From positions 1-27,723 of the forward strand of contig CAZQLE010000022.1 of assembly GCA_964593905.1 (NCBI GenBank): 27,723 nucleotides of DNA. The letters are read 5' to 3'. This DNA is from CAZQLE01 sp964593905. GTDB lineage: Bacteria; Chloroflexota; Anaerolineae; Anaerolineales; Anaerolineaceae. This document shows, in pieces, positions 1 through 7,459 of this stretch. The first letter of the stretch is position 1. Each line of letters starts with the position of its first letter. A model generated the notes under the pieces. It worked only from the letters and a program-made list of their open reading frames with translations. It was not told where the DNA came from and made no database searches. A program made the position numbers and the translations under genes.

Positions 1-199
1 CTTCGAGGGTGTTGTCGGCAGGGATATAGCCATACACCCGCACCGGGCCAAAAGGCGTGCCGACATCTTCACTGTCATTATATTTGACGCCGCTTTCGAC
101 CACCACGCCATCGGGGATGTAGCGCGAAAGCGCTTCGGCGACCGCTTCGGCCAGTTCACCGTCGACCGTTAAGGAAATTTCCAACCAGCTATCAGCCAT
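1..199 (-). CDS. prmA: Ribosomal protein L11 methyltransferase, N-terminal part (cut by window edge)
   Basis: Only the first 66 codons are inside the window; the gene runs off the left edge. The reading begins MADSWLEISLTVDGELAEA and continues through a segment with VVVESG and a GPVRVYGYIPAD-like stretch. This resembles the N-terminal substrate-recognition domain of PrmA, which methylates ribosomal protein L11 using S-adenosylmethionine. The SAM-binding domain is not visible. The ATG lies inside the end of dnaJ, with an 8-bp overlap, so the two are translationally coupled. Position after dnaJ matches the hrcA-grpE-dnaK-dnaJ-prmA order known from Bacillus, which supports the call. Sequence similarity alone over this short piece would be weak. 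Confidence 0.75.
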   Translation of the reverse strand, partial: MADSWLEISLTVDGELAEAVAEALSRYIPDGVVVESGVKYNDSEDVGTPFGPVRVYGYIPADNTLE

Positions 200-1328
200 T
201 CCAGACCTCTTTTAATTTGTCCCAGAAACTGCGCTCCTGGGGGAGTACTTCGCTGCCCAGGGTGGTGGCCAGCTCTTCAAACATTCTGCGCTGCTCAGCG
301 GTGAGATTGGTGGGCACAGCCACATTGACGATCACCAGTTGGTCACCGCGGCCGGTGGCCGACGGCGCGCTGCGGGTGCGCAGAAAGGGTACGCCTTTGC
401 CCTTGAGGGTGAAGATCTTGCCCGGCTGGGTGCCGGCGGGGATGCGCAGTTTTTCATTGCCGTCGATGGTGGGCACGTCAATTTCGGCGCCCAGCGCGGC
501 CTGGGCCACGTTGATGTTCAGATCGACCAGCAGGTCGTTCTGGCGGCGGCGGAAGAATTTGTGCGCCTTAACGTTGACTTCAATATACAGGTTGCCGTTG
601 GGCCCGTTGTTCTCGCCGGGCTGGCCTTCGCCGGCCAGACGGATCTGGGTGCCCGAATCGACCCCGGCCGGGATGGGCACGAGACGTTTGACTGTTTTGC
701 GCTCCAGGCCGCGGCCGTGGCAGGTGTTGCACGGCGTGCTGATGGTTTCACCCCGGCCGCCGCAGGTGGGGCAGGTGGTCACCTGCACCATTGGCCCAAA
801 AAAGGTCTGGCGGGTCGATTTCACCTCGCCCGCTCCGCCGCAGGTGGTGCAGCGGGTGGGGCTGGTGCCGGGTTCGGCGCCGCTGCCGTGGCAGTGCGCG
901 CAAACCTCATCGCGGGTGATTTCAATTTCTTTTTCCACCCCAAAGACGGCCTCTTCAAAGGTCAGCGTGACCGAATAAGAAAGGTCTGCGCCGCGGCGGG
1001 GCACGTTGCGCGCCCGCCGCCGCCCGCCGCCGCCAAAGCCAAAGAACTCTTCAAAGATCTCTGAAAAATCGACGGTGGTAAAGTCTTGTGCGCCGCCGCC
1101 CATGCCGTTCACCCCGGCCCGTCCGTAACGGTCGTAGGCCGCCCGTTTATCGGGGTCTGAGAGAATGGCGTAGGCTTCGTTGATCTCTTTAAACTTTTCT
1201 TCAGCCCCGGGGTCTTTGTTGATATCGGGGTGATATTTACGCGCCAACTGCCGGAAGGCATTTTTCATGTCTTCCGGCGTTGCGTTTTTGGCTACACCTA
1301 ATACTTCGTAATAATCACGCTCTGTCAT
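192..1328 (-). CDS. dnaJ: Chaperone protein DnaJ (type I J-protein)
   Basis: 378 residues, the usual DnaJ length. It stimulates DnaK ATPase activity and delivers unfolded clients. Domains in order: J-domain at residues 1-70 with the HPD motif in YHPDINKDPG; a Gly/Phe-rich linker around 75-105 (FGFGGGGRRR); a zinc-finger domain around 140-215 with four Cys repeats (CAHCHGSG, CTTCGGAG, CPTCGGRG, CNTCHGRG); then the C-terminal substrate-binding domain. All eight zinc cysteines are present. The ATG is 9 bp after the dnaK stop, with an AGCAGG ribosome-binding site overlapping the dnaK end. The stop overlaps the prmA start. It is transcribed from the CIRCE-controlled promoter upstream of hrcA. A second J-protein, without zinc fingers, lies at 15809. 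Confidence 0.98.
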   Translation of the reverse strand: MTERDYYEVLGVAKNATPEDMKNAFRQLARKYHPDINKDPGAEEKFKEINEAYAILSDPDKRAAYDRYGRAGVNGMGGGAQDFTTVDFSEIFEEFFGFGGGGRRRARNVPRRGADLSYSVTLTFEEAVFGVEKEIEITRDEVCAHCHGSGAEPGTSPTRCTTCGGAGEVKSTRQTFFGPMVQVTTCPTCGGRGETISTPCNTCHGRGLERKTVKRLVPIPAGVDSGTQIRLAGEGQPGENNGPNGNLYIEVNVKAHKFFRRRQNDLLVDLNINVAQAALGAEIDVPTIDGNEKLRIPAGTQPGKIFTLKGKGVPFLRTRSAPSATGRGDQLVIVNVAVPTNLTAEQRRMFEELATTLGSEVLPQERSFWDKLKEVWNG

Positions 1329-1337
1329 TCAGCCTGC

Positions 1338-3242
1338 TTATGCGCTGCGGAATTCACCGTCGACCACATCCTCGCCGCCGCTGCCGCCCGCATTCGGGTT
1401 GGGGGCCTCGCCGCCGGGGGCTGCGCCGCCGGGTGCGCCGGGCTGCTGGTACATGCTGCCGCCGAGCTGCTGCAAAAGCTGGTTCAGGTCATCGGTCGCC
1501 TTGCGAATGGCCTCGACATCGCCGCCGCTCATCTGTTCGCGCAGCGAGCGGGTCTTTTCTTCGGCGCGGGTCTTCATATCGGCCGGAACTTTGTCGCCGT
1601 ATTCCTTGAGGAATTTTTCGACCGCGTAGGCGGTGTTATCGGCGGTGTTGTTGACTTCGATGCTCTCTTTGCGTTTGCGGTCTTCTTCGGCGTGTGCCTC
1701 GGCTTCTTTGCGCATCCGTTCGATTTCGGCCTCGTTTAAACCCGATGAGGCGGTGATGGTGATGTGCTGGCTGCGGCCGGTGGCCTTATCGGCGGCGGTC
1801 ACCTTGAGGATGCCGTTGGCGTCGATATCAAAGGTCACTTCAATCTGGGGCATACCGCGCGGCGCGGGGGGAATGCCATCCAGCGCGAATTTACCCAGCG
1901 ATTTGTTATCCTGCGCCATGGGGCGTTCGCCCTGCAAGACGTGGATCTCGACCTGGGTCTGGCTGTCTGCCGCGGTGGAGAAGGTCTGGCTCTTGCGGGT
2001 GGGGATGGTGCTGTTGCGTTCGATCAGCGGGGTGGCCACGCCGCCCAGGGTTTCCACCGAAAGGGTCAGGGGGGTCACGTCGAGCAGCAGAATATCTTTC
2101 ACTTCGCCGCCCAACACGCCGGCCTGAATGGCGGCGCCCACGGCCACAACTTCATCGGGGTTGACGCCCTTGTGGGGGTCTTTGCCAAATTCGCGGCGCA
2201 CAGCCTCTTGCACGGCGGGCATACGGGTCATGCCGCCCACCAGCACCACCTCGTTCACGTCGCCGGTTTTCAGCCCGGCATCGGCCAGGGCGCGGCGCAC
2301 GGGTTCCATCGAGCGGCTGACCAGATCACCGGTGAGCTGTTCGAGTTTGGCGCGGGTAAGCGTGGTCACCAGATGTTTGGGGCCGGTGGCGTCGGCGGTC
2401 AGGTAGGGCAGGTTGATCTCGGTCTGCATGACACTGGAGAGTTCGATCTTGGCCTTTTCAGCCGCTTCTTTGATGCGCTGCAGGGCCTGGCGGTCCTGGC
2501 TCAGATCCATGCTGTTCTGGCTCTTGAACTCGCCAATCAGGTAATCCATCACCCGCTGGTCAAAGTCATCGCCGCCCAGGAAGGTATCGCCCGAGGTGGA
2601 GCGCACCTGGAAGACGCCGTCGCCGACATCCAGAATGGAGATATCAAAGGTGCCGCCGCCCAGGTCATAGACTGCGATCACTTCGTTCTTCTTCTTGTCC
2701 AGGCCGTAGGCCAGCGAAGAAGCGGTGGGTTCGTTGATAATGCGCAGCACTTCCAACCCGGCGATCTTGCCAGAGTCTTTGGTGGCATTGCGCTGGGCGT
2801 CATTAAAATAAGCCGGAACCGTGATGACGGCCTGGGTGATCGATTCGCCCAGATAAGCTTCGGCATCGGCTTTCAATTTTGCCAGAATCATGGCCGAAAC
2901 TTCGGGAGGAGAATATTCCTTGCCATCCAGCACAACGCGCACATCACCGTTGGGTGCCTTGGCGACCTTGTAGGGAACGCGGCTGAGTGTGCGCTGCACG
3001 GCCGGATCGTCAAACTTGCGGCCCATGAAGCGTTTGATTGAGAAAACGGTATTTTCGGCATTAGTGATGGCCTGGTTGCGGGCCACCCGCCCCACCAGCC
3101 GTTCGTGGTTTTTGTTGACAGCGACCACAGACGGGCAGAGCCGTTCGCCTTCGGCGGTAGGGATTACGGTGGGCTCGCCGCCGACCATAACCGCCATGAC
3201 AGAGTTGGTTGTTCCTAAATCGATGCCAATGATCTTTGCCAT
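1338..3242 (-). CDS. dnaK: Chaperone protein DnaK (Hsp70)
   Basis: 634 residues, full length. It is the ATP-dependent Hsp70 that binds exposed hydrophobic peptides with help from DnaJ and GrpE. The ATPase domain opens with the phosphate-1 signature IGIDLGTTNS at residues 5-14 and carries the second signature DLGGGTFD near 193-200 and a VVLVGGMTRMP motif near 335. The substrate-binding domain starts after the conserved linker DILLLDVTPLTLS around 385. The lid ends in a Gly/Pro/Ala-rich tail and the acidic EDVVDGEF motif at the extreme C-terminus, typical of bacterial DnaK. The ATG has a strong AGGAGG ribosome-binding site. It sits 10 bp after grpE and 9 bp before dnaJ. Confidence 0.99.
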   Translation of the reverse strand: MAKIIGIDLGTTNSVMAVMVGGEPTVIPTAEGERLCPSVVAVNKNHERLVGRVARNQAITNAENTVFSIKRFMGRKFDDPAVQRTLSRVPYKVAKAPNGDVRVVLDGKEYSPPEVSAMILAKLKADAEAYLGESITQAVITVPAYFNDAQRNATKDSGKIAGLEVLRIINEPTASSLAYGLDKKKNEVIAVYDLGGGTFDISILDVGDGVFQVRSTSGDTFLGGDDFDQRVMDYLIGEFKSQNSMDLSQDRQALQRIKEAAEKAKIELSSVMQTEINLPYLTADATGPKHLVTTLTRAKLEQLTGDLVSRSMEPVRRALADAGLKTGDVNEVVLVGGMTRMPAVQEAVRREFGKDPHKGVNPDEVVAVGAAIQAGVLGGEVKDILLLDVTPLTLSVETLGGVATPLIERNSTIPTRKSQTFSTAADSQTQVEIHVLQGERPMAQDNKSLGKFALDGIPPAPRGMPQIEVTFDIDANGILKVTAADKATGRSQHITITASSGLNEAEIERMRKEAEAHAEEDRKRKESIEVNNTADNTAYAVEKFLKEYGDKVPADMKTRAEEKTRSLREQMSGGDVEAIRKATDDLNQLLQQLGGSMYQQPGAPGGAAPGGEAPNPNAGGSGGEDVVDGEFRSA

Positions 3243-3252
3243 ACAAATCCTC

Positions 3253-3798
3253 CTATTGAGCTACTCGCACCAACGCCGGACGAATGATCCGGTCGCCGAT
3301 CATATATCCTGGTTGCAGGACTTCGATAATTTCGCCGCCGCTTTTTTCGGGATGCGGCTCATATGAAATGGCTTCGTGCCGGGTGGGGTCAAAGACCTCG
3401 TTTTCCGCCTCCATGCGTTTCACCCCTTCATATTCCAGGATGTTTTGCAGTTTGCGGTAGATCAATTCAATGCCGTTGGCCCAGGATGCGCCCTCGCCTT
3501 CAGCCGGGCGATTTTTAAGGGCGCGTTCCAGGTCGTCTGAGATGGTCAGATACTTTTTGACAATCTCGGCGTTGATCGTTTGAGAGAGGGTCGTCTGTTC
3601 GCGGTCGACGCGTTTCTTATAATTTGAAAAATCTGCCCGTTCTCGCTGCCAGCCTTCATAATACTCGCTGCTCTTTTTCTGCGCTTCTTCAAGGGCGGTT
3701 TGCAGCTCGCCAATTTGCCTGGCAGAGGTTTCTGCGGCTTCTTCCTGCGCTGGCGGGGTTTGTTCCTGGGTTGGTTGCGGCTCTTTTTCTTTTTTCAT
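3253..3798 (-). CDS. grpE: Nucleotide exchange factor GrpE
   Basis: 181 residues. GrpE dimers release ADP from DnaK and reset the chaperone cycle. The N-terminal ~35 residues are low-complexity and rich in Glu, Gln and Pro. A long helix follows around 35-95 (coiled-coil dimer region), with YYEGWQRERADFSNYKKR matching the usual GrpE helix. The C-terminal beta domain carries the family signature in the last 45 residues: FDPTRHEAIS, then GEIIEVLQPGYMIGDRIIRP and a final ALVRVAQ. The start has an AGAGAGG ribosome-binding site. It lies 22 bp after hrcA and 10 bp before dnaK in the same operon. Confidence 0.98.
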   Translation of the reverse strand: MKKEKEPQPTQEQTPPAQEEAAETSARQIGELQTALEEAQKKSSEYYEGWQRERADFSNYKKRVDREQTTLSQTINAEIVKKYLTISDDLERALKNRPAEGEGASWANGIELIYRKLQNILEYEGVKRMEAENEVFDPTRHEAISYEPHPEKSGGEIIEVLQPGYMIGDRIIRPALVRVAQ

Positions 3799-3820
3799 TC
3801 AGTATCCTCTCTTGAACCTG

Positions 3821-4855
3821 TTATTCCACAATCGAATCGCTGACCATCTCGCTGAGCAGATGAGCCAGGAAACGCACCGTGGAGATGGTTCGTGCATAAT
3901 TAATGCGCATGGGTCCCAGCACCCCCAGGGCGCCGGTGGCCATGCCCGGCAGTCCATAACGTGCAACAACGATGGAACACTGCCGTAAATCATCCCAGGC
4001 GCCTTCACCGCCGATGAACACCTGCACCCCGCCGACATTGGCGTTGGATGCGGTGCGCGCGAGCAGGTCTTGCAGCATGGGTTTTTCTTCCAAAACACGC
4101 AGGGCGCGGCGGGCTTCATCTGAACTGGAGAACTCTGGCTCACTGAGCACATTGGTCAACCCATCCAGATACACGGCGCCTGTGGTGAGCGCAGCGGCCT
4201 GCGAAATCTCTTCAATGACATAATTCAGCACATCCAGGTCCAGCCCCTGCAACTGGGAACGCAGCAGGCTGATCTCGCGCATCTCTTTTCCCTGGCAAAG
4301 GGCGGTGATGCGGTCGGCGGTAATGGAAAGCTGTTCCTGCGAAATGACCTCTGGCAGGGTTAGAAAGCGTTGTTGAATCTCGCCGCCCACCAGTACCAAC
4401 ACCATCAAAATCTGCCGCCCGCGGGTGGCGATCAGCTCAAGGTGTTTCAGGCGGGTCTGCTCCTGGTGTGGGGCTGTTACCAGTGAAGCTGCCCGTGATT
4501 GGTGGGCCAGAATCGAAGCGGTCAGGCGCATCCATTCTTCCACGTCGTGGCGGGTCTGATAAAACTGGTGCGTGATCATGCGCCGGGTTGCGTCGGGCAG
4601 CTCGGTGTCTTGCAGCAGCCGGCCAACAAAATAGCGATACCCCTCTTCGGTGGGGATTCGTCCGGCTGAAGTGTGTGGAGAACGCAAATAACCCATCTCG
4701 GTCAGGGCGGCCATTTCATTGCGCACCGTCGCCGAGCTCATATCCAGGCGGTAGTTTTGCACCAGAAAATTGGATCCCACCGGCTGCGCCGTACGAATAT
4801 ATTCGTGGATCACCAGTGTGAGGATCAGTTTTTGGCGGTCTGACAGATTTTCCAT
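3821..4855 (-). CDS. hrcA: Heat-inducible transcription repressor HrcA
   Basis: 344 residues from the chosen ATG at 4855. HrcA binds the CIRCE operator and represses the heat-shock operon until it is inactivated during heat stress. The N-terminal winged-helix domain (about 1-75) has the family core SSATVRNEMAAL followed by PHTSAGRIPTEEGYRYF. A GAF-like domain and the C-terminal dimerisation part follow, ending near the GLPGMATGALGVLGPMRI stretch. The reading frame stays open upstream to a TTG at 4909, but I chose 4855 because MENLSDRQKLIL is the normal HrcA start. It is the first gene of the operon, downstream of a perfect CIRCE, so it represses its own expression. Confidence 0.97.
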   Translation of the reverse strand: MENLSDRQKLILTLVIHEYIRTAQPVGSNFLVQNYRLDMSSATVRNEMAALTEMGYLRSPHTSAGRIPTEEGYRYFVGRLLQDTELPDATRRMITHQFYQTRHDVEEWMRLTASILAHQSRAASLVTAPHQEQTRLKHLELIATRGRQILMVLVLVGGEIQQRFLTLPEVISQEQLSITADRITALCQGKEMREISLLRSQLQGLDLDVLNYVIEEISQAAALTTGAVYLDGLTNVLSEPEFSSSDEARRALRVLEEKPMLQDLLARTASNANVGGVQVFIGGEGAWDDLRQCSIVVARYGLPGMATGALGVLGPMRINYARTISTVRFLAHLLSEMVSDSIVE

Positions 4856-4922
4856 ATCACTTTCTCGGTTGGCTTCACTTGTTTCAGGGGCGACCCTGCG
4901 GTCTGGCAAAGCCCGTTTCAGA

Positions 4923-4953
4923 TTTTAGCACTCGTCAATGGAGAGTGCTAAAA
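4923..4953 (-). promoter_or_regulatory. CIRCE operator (HrcA binding site)
   Basis: A perfect inverted repeat TTAGCACTC-N9-GAGTGCTAA lies at 4925-4951. With two more paired bases on each side, the arms are 11 bp with no mismatch. This is the exact CIRCE consensus. It lies just downstream of the -10 box of the hrcA promoter, around and after the predicted transcription start, so HrcA binding would block the polymerase. Confidence 0.97.
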
Positions 4954-4964
4954 CATTGGAATTT

Positions 4965-4993
4965 ATCATACCATGCCTGAAAATGGTCGTCAA
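4965..4993 (-). promoter_or_regulatory. Promoter of the hrcA-grpE-dnaK-dnaJ operon
   Basis: On the minus strand, TTGACG (4988-4993) and TATGAT (4965-4970) are separated by exactly 17 bp. This is a strong housekeeping-sigma promoter. The predicted start is near 4958, a few bases before CIRCE, giving a leader of about 100 nt. Confidence 0.88.
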
Positions 4994-5184
4994 TGGAGGC
5001 GCCCTGGCTCTGATAAAAAATTTATATTTAACCCGTGAACGGCAAATGGAACGGGATAAAAACGATCTGTCTGACGGGCGGCCGCCTGGTTGTTGATACA
5101 CTGTGCAAGAAAATTACCAGAATTGAATGCATCACCCGGCGGGGTTGGAAGACGAACTTTTGATGAACTGCTGCCGTGAGGTGG

Positions 5185-5227
5185 TAAAAAAGAATAACCC
5201 GCCCTCAGTTGATTGAGAGCGGGTTAT
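5185..5227 (-). terminator. Intrinsic terminator of the M28 peptidase gene
   Basis: A 14-bp stem with one mismatch (arms 5194-5207 and 5214-5227, six-base loop) is followed on the minus strand by a T-rich run covering 5186-5193. It sits 17 bp after the peptidase stop codon. Confidence 0.9.
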
Positions 5228-5243
5228 CTTTCAGGCGAATCGT

Positions 5244-6773
5244 TTATTCTGTTTCAAGCTCGTGCAGGTGATCGTGCAGCCCGCTCTGGCTTGAAGTGCT
5301 GGGCAGGGCCCCGCTGCCATCCAGGGTTGGGAAGTTGCCTTTCCCCCTGGCGCCATTAACATCCTGGGTGCTCATGGCATATTGCAAGGTGGAGAAGGCG
5401 ACCGCATCCACATTTACATCATAAGCAGACAGGTTGATGTTGTCGTAGGTGTCGCAGGCCAGATGGTAGCAAGGATCGTACTGCGCGCCGGCCGTGCCGC
5501 CCCACAGGGCAACTTCATCTGCGGTTTTAATGCCCTCAGCGCCGGTGAAGAGACCACCCGAAGGGATGCCCACCGCAATGAATGGCCCGTAATCGGAGCG
5601 GCCGCTAAAATCGGTGCCTTTGAATGGCAGCCCGCGCATGTTATAGAATGCCTCAAAGGTTTTTTCGATTTGGGCAGAGCCTGCCGGCCCGGCCGGCGCA
5701 CCGACCTGGTCTGAGTCATCGCCGTCGTAGACAAAGAAAACGTGATTGGGAGAGCCGATCATATCAAAGTTGAGATACAGCGCGATCTTGGCCCGTTCTT
5801 CTGCGCTGAGGTTGTTAACATAGAAGGTTGAGCCAACCAGGTTGGATTCTTCGGCGCCCCACAGGGCAAAGCGCACTTTGTTGACCGGCTTTACTTTTGC
5901 CATCTGTTGGGCCACCTCGAGAATTGCTGCCGAACCCGACCCGTTATCTTGAATGCCCGGCCCCGCATTGACCGAATCGAGATGCGCGCCAACCATGACC
6001 ACATTGTCTGGGTCGCCATCAACCGATTCGGCCAGCACATTGTAGGTCGTGGCAATTCCCCTGAAGGTCTCGGTCTTCAAGTGCAAAATGAGCCCCGGTG
6101 TGGCTGCCAACTGCTGCCCGACTGCTTGGGTGACAGAAGTCACCCCAAAGTCCAGGGTAAAGCCGTTTCCCAGCGTGCCATTTAATTCTCCGGGCGCGTT
6201 GTTATAAATAACCGCGCCAGATGCCCCCGCGTTATAGGCATTGGTGGCTTTAATGGCAAAGGTGCAGGCGCCCCGGCTGATGAGCGCGATATTGCCAGCT
6301 GGAAAACCGGCCCAGTCGGCGGCATTACAGCCCAAATTGGCCGGCGATGATACCGCTGCGGTCACATCTGCACTGCCAGAATAAGACATGATGTTGTTGG
6401 CAATAACCCCCACTGGTGCAGGGGCCACCTGCTCAAGAATGGGGGCGGCAAGCGAAATGAAGGTCTGGAATTCGAAAGGCTGTACCGTCACGTTGTATCC
6501 TGCATCGGTGAAAACCTGTTGCGCATAGGCTGCCGACTCATCAAAACCGGGCGTGCCCGAGGTGCGAATGCCGTTGTTGCTGTCGGCAATAGCCTGAAAC
6601 GCTGCCTGGTGTTCACGCGCTCCTTCCAGCGTGACGCATTCCAGCAGCTTTTGAAACGTGTTGTTGGTGCGTGTATCGCAGGCCTGAAAACCTGCCTGAA
6701 CAGAAGGCGCAAATGCAAACGCAGCTGCGAATACAACCAGAATGGCGATCATGCGAATCACTTTATTGTGCAT
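5244..6773 (-). CDS. Secreted M28 family metallo-aminopeptidase with PA domain
   Basis: 509 residues. It starts with a clear Sec signal peptide (basic MHNKVIR, hydrophobic core to about residue 22, likely cleavage after PSVQA at 27). A PA (protease-associated) domain lies around 130-230, with the typical SRGACTFAIKATNAYNAGASG stretch cut by one residue here: SRGACTFAIKATNAYNAGA. The M28 catalytic domain follows. Zinc ligands and catalytic residues expected in the family are visible: His264 (GAHLDS), Asp276 (QDNGSG), Glu308/Glu309 (WGAEES), Asp337 (NFDMIG) and His437 (CYHLACDTYDN). This matches Streptomyces-type or yeast aminopeptidase Y-like enzymes that release N-terminal amino acids outside the cell. 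The ATG has an AAGGAG ribosome-binding site. The gene is monocistronic, with its own promoter, a long leader and a terminator. Confidence 0.95.
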   Translation of the reverse strand: MHNKVIRMIAILVVFAAAFAFAPSVQAGFQACDTRTNNTFQKLLECVTLEGAREHQAAFQAIADSNNGIRTSGTPGFDESAAYAQQVFTDAGYNVTVQPFEFQTFISLAAPILEQVAPAPVGVIANNIMSYSGSADVTAAVSSPANLGCNAADWAGFPAGNIALISRGACTFAIKATNAYNAGASGAVIYNNAPGELNGTLGNGFTLDFGVTSVTQAVGQQLAATPGLILHLKTETFRGIATTYNVLAESVDGDPDNVVMVGAHLDSVNAGPGIQDNGSGSAAILEVAQQMAKVKPVNKVRFALWGAEESNLVGSTFYVNNLSAEERAKIALYLNFDMIGSPNHVFFVYDGDDSDQVGAPAGPAGSAQIEKTFEAFYNMRGLPFKGTDFSGRSDYGPFIAVGIPSGGLFTGAEGIKTADEVALWGGTAGAQYDPCYHLACDTYDNINLSAYDVNVDAVAFSTLQYAMSTQDVNGARGKGNFPTLDGSGALPSTSSQSGLHDHLHELETE

Positions 6774-7010
6774 GTTTATCTCCTTTTTGGAAAATGCTTG
6801 GGATCATTTGTCTGACGGTATGGCAAGCAGGTAAGAGTTCGTATCGCATTTGGGAAGTCTGCTCCTTTCGTGCTTCCCGAACCTGAAGGCTGCCAAAGCG
6901 GCAGTCTGGCGGTCTGTCTCCTGCAAATGGCCGACAGGCCCATCCCTTTGCGCCCCATTTCGCGGTGGGGGGCGCGGGCGGGATGAATCCATTTTAATCT
7001 GATATTAATT
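6774..7010 (-). other. Long structured 5' leader of the M28 peptidase mRNA
   Basis: About 237 nt lie between the predicted start near 7010 and the ATG. On the minus strand a nested hairpin is visible: CATCCC pairs with GGGATG, and inside it GCGCCCC pairs with GGGGCGC, with a 4-nt GCCC and a 3-nt AAA internal loop. Further hairpins follow (GGCC-TGTC-GGCC, CTGCC-GCTTT-GGCAG). I recognise no known riboswitch consensus. No believable ORF is present. It could be an RNA regulator or simply a structured leader. Confidence 0.4.
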
Positions 7011-7016
7011 ATCATA

Positions 7017-7045
7017 ATAATACAAGTTTACCCCCGGAGAATCAA
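7017..7045 (-). promoter_or_regulatory. Promoter of the M28 peptidase gene
   Basis: On the minus strand TTGATT (7040-7045) and TATTAT (7017-7022) are spaced by 17 bp. It is divergent from the kamA promoter about 75 bp away. Confidence 0.65.
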
Positions 7046-7120
7046 GCCCGAAAAAAGCGCTCCCCATTGTTGTTTTACAGAGCAGAAAACAGGGTTTTCC
7101 TTTAATAGAGAATCTATACA

Positions 7121-7149
7121 TTGACCCCCTTCTTAATTCTCAATACAAT
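7121..7149 (+). promoter_or_regulatory. Promoter of the kamA operon
   Basis: TTGACC (7121-7126) and TACAAT (7144-7149) are spaced by 17 bp. The predicted start is near 7156, leaving a leader of about 300 nt before kamA. Confidence 0.7.
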
Positions 7150-7155
7150 AAAGGA

Positions 7156-7459
7156 GATTAACCCGATCTCGTTGCGATTCTCCGGGTCTGGCAATATTGC
7201 GGCGAGATCTTCCAGGTTGTTCCGGTGCTGGGTTGGTGCTGTCAGGAGAATGTGTGATGCAGCCTGTTCCTACCGGTGATACCCATATGGGTGCTTTTTT
7301 TCGCACGGACCACGACCCGCCGCGCGGTGGCTAAAAACCGGCCTAAAATCGAGCTATTTTCAGGGGTGCCCCTGAAAATAGAATCGCCTTCGGAAATATC
7401 TTTCGTGAAGAGCCTGTTTTTATTCGGTTGAAAAGGTCTTTTTTAAGGAAGGAGCAGTC
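7156..7459 (+). other. Long structured 5' leader of the kamA operon
   Basis: No gene is visible in these ~300 nt. A 7-bp stem GATCTCG/CGAGATC encloses about 33 nt near the 5' end. A short palindrome ACCCATATGGGT (7281-7292) is followed by GC and seven T, a possible weak terminator or attenuator. A perfect 13-bp inverted repeat lies at 7354-7381. A strong ribosome-binding site AAGGAAGGAG precedes the ATG. I see no lysine riboswitch or T-box consensus. Confidence 0.45.
7354..7381. repeat. Perfect 13-bp inverted repeat in the kamA leader
   Basis: The arms CTATTTTCAGGGG (7354-7366) and its exact reverse complement (7369-7381) are separated by TG. As RNA this folds into a 12-bp stem with a GTGC loop. 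No T-run follows on either strand, so it is not a classic terminator. It could be an operator, an RNA-processing hairpin, or a stabilising 5' structure. It ends 78 bp before the kamA start. Confidence 0.85.

Noticed and set aside
217..3041. Long open frames on the plus strand opposite dnaJ and dnaK.
   Set aside because: They are antisense shadows of strongly conserved chaperone genes, with low-complexity translations.
4856..4909. Longer HrcA starting at TTG 4909.
   Set aside because: The added residues are not HrcA-like and the TTG lies close to CIRCE; MENLSDRQ is the family start.
6900..6960. A B12-box-like CAGGAGACAGACCGCC in the peptidase leader.
   Set aside because: None of the other conserved cobalamin riboswitch segments are present upstream of it.
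6900..7000. Resemblance to a cyclic-di-GMP (GEMM) riboswitch: GAAA followed by TGGGGCGCAAAG and GGGCCT on the minus strand.
   Set aside because: The 5' GGCAAACC half, the GNRA-closed stem and the 3' receptor part are missing; the pairing seen is a different nested hairpin.
7156..7459. Lysine riboswitch or T-box before kamA.
   Set aside because: No AGAGGTGC-type lysine core and no T-box GGTGG motif were found.
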